Shown here: positions 21,257 through 32,090 of the stretch, piece after piece
How the letters are laid out: each line of letters starts with the position of its first letter
Position numbering within the stretch: position 1 is the first letter of the stretch
NCBI RefSeq assembly: GCF_025024155.1
Contig: NW_026251710.1
Location: 682,001 to 746,000, forward strand
Length of the DNA: 64,000 nt
Direction of reading: 5' to 3'
From: Gamsiella multidivaricata
Lineage: Eukaryota > Mortierellomycota > Mortierellomycetes > Mortierellales > Mortierellaceae
The notes under the pieces: generated by a model
Seen by the model: only the letters and a program-made list of their open reading frames with translations
What the model was told of the DNA's origin: nothing
Database searches by the model: none
Position numbers and translations under genes: made by a program

Positions 21257-24240
21257 TTAAGCGCGAGGCGGCGACAAAGTCACAATGAGGTCTCCAACAT
21301 CCTCGACGTCAATCGATTCCGTCGCCTGGTGCAGCTCGCCCATCGCGCTCGCCATCTACGAAGTGCCATGGTAGATTTTAAAAAACATATTAGCAAAAGA
21401 AAAAAAATCATTCAACGATACTCGATCCAGATGCAAATATTGAGGAAGGAGACATACCCAGCCAACCGTTCGAGGATCCACGGTCTTCTCGGCCAACACC
21501 TCGCGCACTGATGGTGCCTTGACAGAATTACCCGACGATGTTGGCGAGTGCTCCTTGTTATTAGCCAGGTTTGCTGTACCCATAGCAGCCTCGAGCACAC
21601 TATTCAAAGGCGGCATATCCGCGCCGGAGGATGCCTTGACAGAGGTCATACTGCACAATTTGCGAATGGTCTGTTGAGGAAGTTTGACTGTATTAAGGGC
21701 AGAAACATATTCGTTCGATCGATTCTGGGCCTCTTGTCGCTGCAACCTCTCGAGATGAAGTGTCGATGGAATGTCAATCAGGTTCCTAAAGTAAGGAGAA
21801 GAAGAAATGTCGAGAGCAAGGTTGGTTAGTGATCAGAGCACCATATAACGCTCCAGTTTCCTTTGAAACGAAAAGCACGTAAGCTCCCGTTTGGCTATTT
21901 ATATGCGCTGTATGCGACGAACGGAGGTGGGCGAGAAAGGCAGGGCATTGGGCATAGGAATTACTCGGTCGACCCATATTGGCATCTTTTCACAAGGACA
22001 GTGCTTGTCATGTATGGAACTATATGAAGGCGATGAAGCACCAGTCATAGCGTAGATAAGGAGGTATAGGGTAGAACTAATTGGCCATTCTGCCGGCTAG
22101 GGCATAGAAAAGTAGTAGCGGGATACGTAGCTGGAAGAGTTGAACAATATGCAATTCAGCCATCGGTACATGTGGCGCAGGAAAGAGAGTTTGAGCGGAA
22201 TGAAGATGTCTGTGCATACAATGCAGATAGGTATGAGGGTTGGGGTATGTTGGCGTGGGTTACAGACTCTGAAGAAGAATTCGACCGTTTGAGAGCATTG
22301 ACTCTCAACCCCCAACGACTTGTCGCACTGGTGCACGCATACGTAGAGAAAACATGCAAGGCATGGCAAAATAGGGGGCGAGAAGGAAAGACGGTAAAGA
22401 GTACCACGCACTGCAGCGGAACGGGTCCTTGGTTCTACAAAAGAAGGCTTACCCTGCTGTTCTCTCAACAATCTTCTGGAGCGATTCGAGTTCTCGTACT
22501 TGGCTCTGCTCGCCATACGATGCAGGCACCATTCTGTTGGCTCTACATTTCCGAAAAAAGAGATGGGTTGACGTTAGCAGGGAGGGGTCTGCATCCATCC
22601 ATCCATTCACCCGTTTATTGGGCGCTGAACAAACAGCGGTACGGAGTGTTGTGCGGGGGGCAGTTGCTTCTTTAGGTAGCTATAACCCCCTTCTGTATAC
22701 CCACGCCTAGTCAACTGACGATGTCCACTGAATCTACTTCCTCCACTGAGGTGCAGGACCCGCAACCTTAGTTACCCCATTCAGATATTGTTGTGGACGT
22801 TGAGGACCTTGCGTCAGTTCTGAGCAAACAAAAGTACATATGAGGCTCAACAGAGAGCAAGTGCACAAATATGAACACACACACCATCTTCATCCCTATC
22901 GTAGGTCATTTAGATAGGCTTTTTTATGTTCTTCGAGAGCAGTGCCAAGACCAAGTGTTGGTACGCGCGACCGATGAGGTCCCACTGTTTACACGTCAAA
23001 AAAGTTGCTCATCCGCCAGTAATCAGCAAGAAGAGTTGCTATAACAACAGAATAAATATTTCCCGCCAAATGAGCGTGAAGATATTTTCTTGGTTTTCAT
23101 GGTACGCATGTTTGCAAGGTTGCATTCATAAATCCCCCCTTTTGACCCAACCCAAAAAGGACAAGCAGGGCGTCGAGGCTCGAGCGGTGGCACATCTGCC
23201 CTTCTCTCGTAGCATCATCGCAACCATAGCAAAGTAACTTTGAAGACAATGATGTAGAATCTAGGACCACTGTAAGGAATGGTGTGTAAACCGCTGCGCC
23301 GATGATCATCTCACGGGCAGAAGAAAAATAAAAACATGAGAGCAACAAAAAGCGCGGTGAAACACCCTAGTTTCCTTCCTTTCTAACCTTCAGATATTTG
23401 GGTACGAAATGCATGATGGAGAGCGACGTCGATGGCATCGACCTCTAGGGATTGGATGGCTATCCCCCACAACCCATCATCCGCAATCTGATTGCATTTT
23501 TTTTTTGTATGTACCACATACACCTCTCCATGCGGTGCGCATGGGTACCCCAAGTCAGTCTCGCTTACCCCCACCCCCTCTGTTACATAGTAATATAAGC
23601 ATTAACGTCGTATTAACGTACCCATAATGATTTCCTTGAATGCTCTCGTCCAAAAGACGTGCTCGCTCGTCCTAAAAGACATCAGATAATTCATACAAAT
23701 GTTAAGAAGATCATCGAGGCGCATGTCAGAACAGGGGTATCAGATACAAAAGACAAGGGTGAGAATGATCAATTGGTTCAAGTGGGACGCTCAAATGAGA
23801 CGAACGACGATCCCTCCTATATGATTTGCTGCTGGTATGTTCATGTCCCTGGGGCATTGAGATTATCGGTCTCAGGGCAAAAGTTCCCCCGTAAAGATGG
23901 GGGACAAAGGGTCCTCGAAAGTTGACTGAGTGTTTCCAATGCGGGTGGCAGCTGATGTTAGTGTGCGCACGCTAAAAAAATAAGTCATCCTGGGCATCTG
24001 CGTGCGTTCCTGAGCTGATGGATAAAAAGTGGAGTTGTAGTCTCGATATAGCAACTGAGATGAAGCTGATGAAGCTGAGAGGGCATGGGGATGTTGCGAA
24101 GCTCGCAATTGAAGGCGAAGGATGCTTGACTGGCAGCCTCATGGTGTGCAAAATGGAAGGGGAGGTTGCTGGGATGAGAGGGCATGGAGGATGGGCCGTA
24201 CCTGTTCATGCTCGGCCTGTTTGCTTCCACAGCAACCCAT
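21257..24240 (-). CDS. LAMTOR1/p18-like Ragulator (EGO complex) membrane anchor
   Basis: Firm exons on the minus strand: 24240-24202 (M-G-C-C-G-S-K-Q-A-E-H-E-Q), 22533-22453 (V-R-E-L-E-S-L-Q-K-I-V-E-R-T-A), 21785-21458 (N-L-I-D-I-P-S-T-L-H-L, then E-Y-V-S-A-L) and 21355-21257, ending P-P-R-A and TAA. A probable second exon starts at 24054 (L-L-Y-R-D-Y-N-S-T-F-Y-P); its 3' end and any further exon before 22533 are unresolved. LAMTOR1 holds Ragulator on the lysosome/vacuole through an N-myristoylated Gly2 and palmitoylated Cys3/Cys4 and so places Rag GTPases for TORC1 signalling. The MGCC start, the L..I..R-T-A-.-N-L-I-D-I match and the length support this. Introns of about 670 bp and over 1 kb are unusually long for this window. 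Phase fits between the last three exons. Confidence 0.75.
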
Positions 24241-24854
24241 TTGCAGGAAATGATTTTTTTTCGTGAGGATGGAGGACGGGTGAGGGAGGAAGGATCTGAA
24301 TGCAGATGTAACGGAGACAGAAGGCAAGGGTGGAGAGAAGCGAAAGGAGGATGCGATGCACTGATGATTGCTCATGTAATCGCACGACAGCGCCAAAGCA
24401 CACCTTCTTCCCCAAATGGAAGGCCCAAAGGAAGCCTCACTTTGCGTGAGAGAGTACTGCTACTGTTCACTCTGCGCTCCTTCAATTCAATTCCTTCTGC
24501 TGCTCCTCGCTGTCTTTTTTAATTACTAGAATTACTAGAGAGCACTCTTCGCGCAAAATGGGCAAGCCATAGATCACTCCACATACGGCCAGACTCGCAT
24601 GCCCTCAACAAGCGTAGCAGACCTAGATTGCCCGCTTTTATCATCTCTCCAAGGCCCCATTGCTATCGCGGTGCCCATACTCTGTAATTATCCGTTGACC
24701 ATAATCTACGCGTTCAATTCATGGAGCATACATTATGCACTGGATACTGGGCTGGGCCCTGAGCTGGGCGGAACGTTTGCGCTACTGAGCACGTGAGACG
24801 CATCCTCTCTTCTTGGTCGCAGAATCTCATTTCATAACCTCAAAACAGCTCGTC
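24241..24854. other. divergent promoter region, LAMTOR1-like and pseudouridine synthase
   Basis: About 610 bp separates two divergent start codons. The minus-strand side is C/T-rich and the plus-strand side has a short leader with pyrimidine tracts. No separate gene is supported; the open frame at 24599-24796 has no recognisable features. Confidence 0.5.
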
Positions 24855-26728
24855 ATGACAGATTCGGCCGAGGACAGGATCGAAGCAAGGTCAAGCGACA
24901 TCGCCAACCGGTCTCCAGGAGTAATAGCAGTAGAGGATTCGGCCATCGCATGCGAGGATCAGCCAGCTGCTGCAGGCTCGGGCCCAAAGACTGGTATCCC
25001 CTCTAGTTCATCGAACGACAAGGAAGAAGGTGGTGCGGACGAACTTATAGAGACAGGTCAAACAGCTGGAACTGTTCAACGTGGATCCAAAAGACATAAG
25101 GAGTCAAAGCATGGCCATTACGGAGGCGAACAGCAGGCCAAGAAACAAAAGAAGCGTCTTGATCTAGTCGACATCGTAGATGACCTGAAGAGTGCAGAAT
25201 ATTATTTTGAGAACGGCAAGTGCACCATACCCAACATGCATTATAGTTACCAATTGGAACGTAGTGCCCGGTTCCAAGGGTGGACTTGCTCATGCTCACC
25301 CAGTCGATTGCTTTGTCAATACAGGTCTTCGGAAAATCAAGCCATATTTCTTCAAATACCAGACGTTTGCCAAGGGACGATGGCTAGGCCGCAAAGTAAT
25401 CGATGTATTCAACATGGAGTTTCGGGATCGTGACAGCATCTTTTACGTATGTGAGATCGATCGTCATTATTTCAGGGATTTTCAACCCTAAGCTCATACA
25501 ACGCAGTAGTTAATATCGGTCTCATTCTTTATCTCCTCTAGGAACGCGCTATCAGGGATGGACGTGTAAAGATTAATGGGGACACAGTGTCGACAGGTTA
25601 TATCATCAAAAACAGCGATGTTGTCGCGCACGATATTCATCGGCACGAACCCCCTGTTGCCAACCTCCCCGTCAAAATCGTACGAGAAGATGACGGCGTG
25701 ATCATTGTGGATAAGCCCAGCAGCGTGCCTGTTCATCCAAGTGGACGGTACCGACACAATACCATATTACACATCCTGATGAGGGAGCAAGGATATAAGG
25801 ACCTCTACCGTATGTTTTAAACCCAAGAAGAATATTGGCACGCTTTATACAGGATTTGGCAACTCAGCATTGATCTTTTTACTATGGTTTTATAGCCGTC
25901 AATCGTTTGGATCGACTTACGTCTGGACTTATGATCATTGCCCTCTCGGTCAAGCGGGCACGTGAATTCGAATTAATGATGCAGCGGTGCGAGATCAAGA
26001 AGGAATATGTTTGCAAAGTCCTGGGACAGTTCCCGAGGTAAGTGAAAGAAATCGAGTAGTCTGTAGTGCTGGAAACGGCGATATGCTCATACCACTTCCT
26101 CTTGATTTTTAACAGCGGAATAACGGAGTGCCATGAGCCAATACATGTTGCATCATTCAAGCTAACGTTGAACACAGTCCATCCCGATGGCAAAGCCTGC
26201 TCAACCATCTTTGAGCTCCTGCGCTATGATCCCAAATCCAACACATCCATTGTACTCGCCCGACCTGTCACTGGCAGAACTCACCAGATCCGTGTTCATC
26301 TTCAATGGCTCGGATATCCAATCACCAATGATCCCCTATACCACAATCAAGATATCTGGGGAAGACTGGACGGAAAGGGCGGTATCACTGAGGAAACGGA
26401 AAAGGATCTGGTCAAGAAATTGCTTGAACGCGGAGAAATGGAGGATGAAGCCGATTTTGCGTTGGCGGCCTCGAATGTTGGCATGGTTCAGATGGACAGT
26501 GTACCGGGACACCCACAGCCTGAGTTTTGTAGGATCTGTGGGCTTCCTTCAAGAGCGGATCCGGAACCTGAAAAGAGGATCATGTATCTGCATGCATGGA
26601 AATATCAGGCAAAGGATTGGGCGTTTGAGACGGAGCTGCCGGAATGGGCCAAGGAGAGCCTGGGTTCTGACACAGCACCAGAAGGATCAAAAAGCCAAGC
26701 AAAAGATCCTGATGCACTTCAAACTTGA
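24855..26728 (+). CDS. RluA-family RNA pseudouridine synthase (Pus9/Rib2/RPUSD2 type)
   Basis: Exons 24855-25215, 25325-25446, 25542-25809, 25896-26037 and 26116-26728 give 501 residues. After an acidic/basic low-complexity leader (1-105) comes [13 protein letters not shown], typical of Pus8/Pus9/Rib2. An S4-like segment follows ([14 protein letters not shown]). The catalytic block reads [10 protein letters not shown] with the conserved Asp near residue 256, then [13 protein letters not shown]. The enzyme converts uridine to pseudouridine in tRNA, for example U32 in yeast. The C-terminal C-R-I-C-G-L plus H-A-W-K-Y is usual for this branch. No riboflavin deaminase domain is present, so it is not a full Rib2. 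Intron 1 has a GC donor (G|GCAAGT at 25216), the only way to keep the E-N-G-L-R-K motif in frame. Confidence 0.9.
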
Positions 26729-27319
26729 AAGGAATTACAACCTGCAATAAATAACATTTCTTATGCCCCAATAATTTGCAGTCATTATCAGGCTCATCCC
26801 GGCGAGAATAATTTATATGAAACATCATCTTTATTGGTCTCGCAAGATTGCACTATATCAGCTATGTATCGCACATACCTTTGGGCTGAACACTTCTAAC
26901 AGTTGCTTAATGTATTTTGGTCTGGTGTTCATACCGTCGATCATTGATAGCACGATAAAATGACAAGTTGTGTAGACGGACTCTGACATCGTATGATTCT
27001 CACTGCCGCAAAGCAAAATACAGAGATAAAGAGGAGAAGGAATCCCGCCTTTTTATACATATATCTCAAGATTGAATTGCCAACAATTGAAAAACAGTCA
27101 CTAATGTTCTTTTACATGCGAGAGAACTCTTTTCACTGGAGAACGGCTGTGAGCCGATTTTCCAGGTACTTCGAGTCTTCCCAGCATGATGGGTTCGTCT
27201 ACATCGTTGGTTGGGTAAGAACCGAATTGAGCCGATGAAGAGTTTATTGAATAAGAGCACTCCCTCCTGTGGATTTCCAAGCAAAGTGCTGAGGCCTTGA
27301 TGTTAGGGCGAAAGGAGAT
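26729..27319. other. convergent gap, pseudouridine synthase to eL31
   Basis: About 590 bp, A/T-rich, with aataaa-like signals near 26745 on the plus strand. It should contain both 3' UTRs. The small frame at 26993-27238 lacks any recognisable feature. Confidence 0.5.
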
Positions 27320-28074
27320 TTACTCGTCGACAACCTGGGTCTCGAGACCCTTGAAGGAGGTGACGGGAACGTACGAAACGTAGGTGTACAACTTCTCCTT
27401 GGCTTCCTCATCGTCGTTACGCTTGCGCGACAGGCGGACACGGATGCGGTGCTGGACGGTCTTGACACCCTTGGACCAGATCTGCTTGTTCAGGCTGGGG
27501 TCGATGCGGACATCGGAAGTGCCCATCTTAGATTGGGCAAAAGACTTGATGGCCTTGATAGCATGAGGAGCACGCTTCTTGAAGGATCTGGATATCGTAA
27601 TAAAATTCAGGTATAGAGTGAGTACGGTTTGATCCGCAAAGAAAACGGAGCTGACTCCCGTATGCTGTTCCTTGCTCAATGGCGCTCCAGCATGTTGATC
27701 CTGCTGAAGATTATACAAGCGACGATACGCTGCTCGAGCTACAACTACGCCGAGCAACAGAGCGTTTCCGTGGTCCCACGACAGCTGCGCCGCATTCTTC
27801 ACTCTACCAACTGTCCAATCAAAAACACGGTGCCCTGCGAGCCGCATTTTGACGGTGTCGCCCTTCGCTCGGTTGCTCGGTTGTATACCCTCATAGCGCC
27901 CTGAGTCAGACCCCCTGAGGACCGCTGGCTACCGAGCGAATCCTTGCAACAAGTATTTATTTGATGGATGGTGTATTACCTGCCGTGGACGTGCTTGTGC
28001 AAGTGAATAGTGTACTCGCGAGCGACAACGTCGTGGATGGTAGAACGCTTGGTACCCTTAGATTCCTTGGCCAT
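27320..28074 (-). CDS. RPL31: 60S ribosomal protein eL31
   Basis: Exons 28074-27980 and 27587-27320 give 120 residues, the normal eL31 length. The N-terminus reads [27 protein letters not shown]. The second exon has [13 protein letters not shown], then [12 protein letters not shown] and [14 protein letters not shown]. eL31 sits at the rim of the peptide exit tunnel on the large subunit. The single intron is about 390 bp and interrupts codon 32 in phase 2; long 5'-proximal introns are common in fungal ribosomal protein genes. Codon choice looks strongly biased towards C/G-ending codons (AAG, GTC, TAC), as expected for high expression. Confidence 0.95.
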
Positions 28075-29523
28075 TTCTAAAAAAAAGGATCAAAAAGACA
28101 AGTTGGAAGGTACTGATGAGCACTGGAACCAGATCTGTATCGTGGATTGAATAAATCCTGCTTGTTGTTGAGTCTGCTGTTCTTCGAAAACGCCTTCTCA
28201 GTATTCGGAAGATTAGATCCAGCGTAGTGCCGATTCATCAATAACATGACATCCAGTTGATAATAACTGGACACCCAATTGAGCGAAGGTTGAAGATACT
28301 GTTCCGATAGCGATCAACGAATATGTTGCTGGGTCTAAGATAGTCGAACTGGATGGATGGATAGGTCCTTGTCCCCGGATGTGTCAATCACTGGCTCATA
28401 CTTGTAAAATAACGATGTGCGATAGAGAAAGAGCTCAGGAATGACGGTGCCGTTGTGAAGTACGCTAAACTATTAAATTAAGGGTCCTTGCGGCAAGCGA
28501 CCTGAACAGAGCGAATTTGAAAGATCCAAAACCACTGAACGCGTTCCGCAATCGTTGTAAAAGCTATCGACCGCACGGACCGTGGATAAAAAAAACTACT
28601 ATGTAATTTGGGTTACCAAGCTGTACTTAAATCCGCTGAACCAGTCGATGAGGGTGAAGAGGTATACAGGACGAGGCTTTATAAACGAAGATCCAAGGTT
28701 ACCTCGATGCGCTTATTGGGACCCACATTTAACTATATTGCCGGTGCGAACTGATAGCTGAGGGTCACTGTAGTGGGAGCAGTATCCATTAGTAATCGGA
28801 TAACAAACGACCCTCCAGCAAAGCCAAATCAAATCTTAAGCAAAGAATTGCAGTGCACGCTCTGTCGAAAGAGCTACAGTGTTGATCCTTGTAAGAACCT
28901 TCTACAGCAACGAATGAACGATTGCAAGTAAGCAACCTTTGATCAGCATACCTGCTCTCAGTTCTGCCAAATCAGTATAGATGATTTCGATAGTTTCAGA
29001 TACCTTCGTTTTTATTCTGAGAAATAACCATGACTTACATCTAGGTTTTCGTTGACCGGTTTCTTGTAGTGAGCGGCAGTCGTCCGAGGTGGTCACTGAG
29101 GTCCAAAAACCGGCGCCAGATTCCCACGCCAAACGAGGAGCGCTTCACCCACGGTCGTGACAATTTCGTCGTTTCGCACCAGGAATAAAGCGAGGTCGTT
29201 GAATGGCCAACTGCTTTATTGGTTCTACGAGGAGTAGGAACGGGTTTCACATGGAGGGGCCGACCACCGAATCATGGAGCAAGTGAGCGTGAGAATGTAC
29301 TATGGTCAAAGCGCTCTTGTTCCTCATGCATGTCTTTGCGTGATAACTGTAGGCCTGCTGTTCGGAACTCAAACAAAAGGTCATTCCGATGTAGAAACAA
29401 CACATGAGGGCTAAACACGATCGATGATGGTATAATGGGCTCTTTATTATGTGAGGATAAATATTGGTAGTTGAATATAGACTATAATAAGCTGGTTCTC
29501 CTTCGCAGGTTATGACAAAGTCT
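28075..29523. other. intergenic region upstream of eL31
   Basis: About 1.45 kb between the eL31 start and the 3' end of the phosphoesterase gene. The first few hundred bases should be the eL31 promoter. Around 28900-29250 the minus strand has protein-like stretches in several frames (for example L-F-L-V-R-N-D-E-I-V-T-T-V-G-E-A-L near 29190-29110), but none joins to a start and I do not recognise them. Confidence 0.4.
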
Positions 29524-30696
29524 TTAAATGAGAGCGGCAAAGGCACCAGTAAGGGCGGCCAAGGCTGCCATGACCTTAGGAGCAGCAAGGGCATCGGCAG
29601 AAGATGGTTTGGAGGTGGAGGTGGAGGTGGAGGTGGGTGAGGCAGTAGGAGTTGGGGCCAAGAAACCGGGCTCGGTGCCGTTCATGAGAGGGGGATTAGT
29701 AATGTTCTGGTTGGTGTAGCCAGTGGACTTGGCAACAACGTCAAAGACGTTGGCAACTGTGGCATTGGCATCCTGGCGGCCCAAATTTCCGAGGTCCCAG
29801 TTGGACTCGACGGTTGAAAGGAGCGAGTAATGGGTATAGAAGGTCGAGTCGGTGGTGTTCTTAAAGTTAGCAACAACATCTCCGAGGAGCATGGTCCAGA
29901 CGCGGTTTTCGATCTTATAGGTCTCAGTTTCGTCAAAGGTGATGACGACCAAGGTGTTGTTGATGAAGGACTTGTTGCTGAGCAAGGGGGGCAAGAAGGA
30001 AGTCAACCACTTGGAGGCATCGGCAACGGTGGTGTTGTGTCCATCGTTGATCATGTTAGGAGTGTAGAAGGCGTAGTTGGGGATATTGCCGGCAGCGATA
30101 TCGGTTTGGAGCTGGGTAGCAGGAACGACATTAGCGCAGCGGGTAGCGTTGGTGGCGATTGAGTCGTAGATGATGAAGGGGTTGTGCTTGCGGAAGTAGA
30201 GACCGTTGTTCTGAAAGTCTCTGTAGCAGGCAGTGGGGGCATCCTCCTGGTAGGCCTTCCAGGTGAGGTTCTTCTTCTCCAAGAGATCGACGATGGTGGT
30301 GTAGTTGGAGGGGATGGCGTAGAAAGCGTCGTCGTTCATGCCGAAGTAGTCGCCACCCGCGGCAGCGATGTAGTTAGGCTCGGAGGGGTGGGTAACGCCG
30401 TAGTATTTGTCCAAGAGAACACCCTGGGAAATGAAAGCCTGGAGAGCGGGATCCGAGGCGGCCAAGGTGTAATCCTGTTTGGTGATAAAAAAAAAAAAAG
30501 GCGGTTGTAACCAGTTAAGAAACTGATCGACCTACAGTTACAGCAATCAATATTAACGTGAACCTAGGATGGGTTGGTTGCTTACAGTGTTCTCGAGGAA
30601 GACGATGAAGATGTGGTCAAAGACCTTTCCCTTGATGGCAGTCTGGGCGGCGGCAGCAGCAACGAGGGCCAAGGAGACAATGGACTTGAACAACAT
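29524..30696 (-). CDS. secreted acid phosphatase-like phosphoesterase, probably GPI-anchored
   Basis: Exons 30696-30586 and 30474-29524 give 353 residues. A signal peptide (M-L-F-K-S-I-V-S-L-A-L-V-A-A-A-A-A) is followed by F-D-H-I-F-I-V-F-L-E-N-T and then H-P-S-E-P-N-Y-I-A, the metal-binding start of the phosphoesterase family (Pfam PF04185: phospholipase C and fungal acid phosphatases). F-Y-T-P-N-M-I-N-D-G-H-N and V-V-I-T-F-D-E-T-E add the other metal/phosphate ligands. Many N-x-T/S sequons fit passage through the secretory pathway. The C-terminus is a Ser/Thr/Pro stretch and then a hydrophobic end (A-L-A-A-L-T-G-A-F-A-A-L-I), a usual GPI signal. The intron is phase 0. It would release phosphate from organic sources at the cell surface; phospholipase activity is the alternative. 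Confidence 0.88.
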
Positions 30697-30798
30697 GGTG
30701 CGGTTGGGGGGTATTCTTGTGTGTGGAGATGGAGATGAGAAGCAGAAGGGAAGTTCTGAAATGGTGCTTGGAGGATTCTTTCGAAGAAGAGGAGGAAG

Positions 30799-30808
30799 TC
30801 TTTATATG
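30799..30808 (-). promoter_or_regulatory. TATA box of the phosphoesterase gene
   Basis: Read on the minus strand the sequence is ccaTATAAAGac, about 105 bp upstream of the ATG at 30696. Position and form suit a core TATA element. This is by inspection only. Confidence 0.5.
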
Positions 30809-31419
30809 GTAGAAGCTGTCTTGATGCACCGTACGGAACCCGGAAAAAGCTTCCCAATTCGGAACAGGAGGGTACTGCCCTCTGCCAGTCAGGATACTGA
30901 AGAGAGACACATGGGTCGACAGGATAACCTTCATGCAGGCGCTTCACGGCAAAGTGGTATAGGATAGATGGTGGAGCAGAGTGGGGAAACCCCACCGTGT
31001 CTCCTTTGGTGCTCTCAATCCGGTTTTGGATAAGAAAGTCGAGCTGGACACAGAAAAAGGAAGCAAGGAGGACACCAGAGTTGATTTTCGACCCCCGCTG
31101 CAAAGCAAACAAGCAAACAAGGGCTCTTTCTATCTCTCTTTGTCTGCACATCAGCCGTAAGCGTCCATGGACTCACATGGATATCCCTTTAGCCAATCAA
31201 GAGTTGCTCTCACTCATTGAATGTTCTCTCGAGTAGGTTCACCTTGAAATGCTATTCGCTCGTTTCCTGGGCAAGGTACGCTTATCAGAGTCAGCGAGAG
31301 CCAGTCCGTGCCATCCGATCGAAAACGTTGTCTGCTCCTGCGACTCTTATTCACCAAGACTACCCGGTCCATACATGTACCCTATGTCCATGGCATGCTA
31401 CCATGCTGTTACACAAATA

Positions 31420-31802
31420 CTTCATCCCTTCCCTTTGGCGCAGATTACAGCGGAAGTGCTCCATATTTTGCCGTCGAGTGGATCCCGAGGTAGCCAATTG
31501 ATTGCACCCCTCGGACCCATGCGGTTGTTGCTCCCTCTGTCGCTGGCAGGGAAAATACTTGCAATCGCCGAGCGCCCTGCAGTTTTGCCCAAGGTCGCGG
31601 TGGATTGTTTACTTTTCTATCAACAAGTCCAACTGGTCTAATTTATCCAAATGTGCTTGCCATTTGGAAAGAGATCAGCCCAGGAAAAGGAGTTAAAGTT
31701 GAAAGAGTTCCTACTCTCAGCCAGGCAATAAATGCAGTTGCAACGAAATCCTTTTTGGATAGTCTTTCTGCTGCTCAAAGCACGTTGTGCCAAAAGTTAT
31801 AG
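31420..31802 (+). pseudogene. unrecognised coding fragment (gene remnant?)
   Basis: Two protein-like pieces lie in different frames. Near 31440-31492 the frame reads Y-S-G-S-A-P-Y-F-A-V-E-W-I-P-R. Near 31620-31802 it reads T-G-L-I-Y-P-N-V-L-A-I-W-K-E-I-S-P-G-K-G, continues with balanced composition, and ends L-C-Q-K-L at a TAG. The second piece looks like a real C-terminus. No start codon, signal or intron set joins them. I cannot name the family; it may be the tail of a dead secreted protein or enzyme gene. Confidence 0.3.
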
Positions 31803-32090
31803 CTATCTTTTATCCGGGATACTGTCAACGGTAACGTTCTTTTTATACCCTCTCATGCTTCGCGCCTGTTGTCTCCAGCCTTCATAAAAGACCTCTCTCC
31901 AAGCCAATATCTGACTATTGATTTTTTTCTGTCTCCTTTCAATCCTCTTCTCTTCTTCATCGAGCACCTTTCCCCTCTCCAGAGCAGACCAGCAACGACC
32001 CTCAGTTTCTTTCTACCCTCAGTTCCTCCGCCATCCGTTTATTACACCCTGCATCATCATCGTCCAGAGCAATAGCGCAACGTATCACCA

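Larger units (their letters stand above)
30697..32090. other. divergent intergenic region, phosphoesterase and multicopper oxidase
   Basis: The outer parts should be the two promoters. In the middle, about 31249-31802 on the plus strand, there are protein-like fragments described separately. The 150 bp before 32091 are C/T-rich, typical of leaders here. Confidence 0.45.

Noticed and set aside
22722..22850. Plus-strand M-S-T-E-S-T-S-S-T-E frame with an in-frame TAG, then D-I-V-V-D-V-E-D-L-A-S
   Set aside because: Too short, interrupted by a stop, and with no homologue I can name.
22926..23237. Plus-strand frame starting M-F-F-E-S-S-A-K-T, like the Rab GTPase G5 motif
   Set aside because: No other Rab motif (P-loop, WDTAGQE, NKxD) is found nearby and the frame becomes low quality after ten residues. 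It lies in an intron of the LAMTOR1-like gene; a chance match is more likely.
27320..27847. 175-codon minus-strand frame covering the eL31 second exon
   Set aside because: Only the part below 27588 is eL31; the upstream part is intron read-through with no family features.
29528..30510. Plus-strand Gly/Val-rich open frames opposite the phosphoesterase gene
   Set aside because: They are antisense shadows of a codon-biased gene, with repetitive composition (V-E-V-E-V-E).
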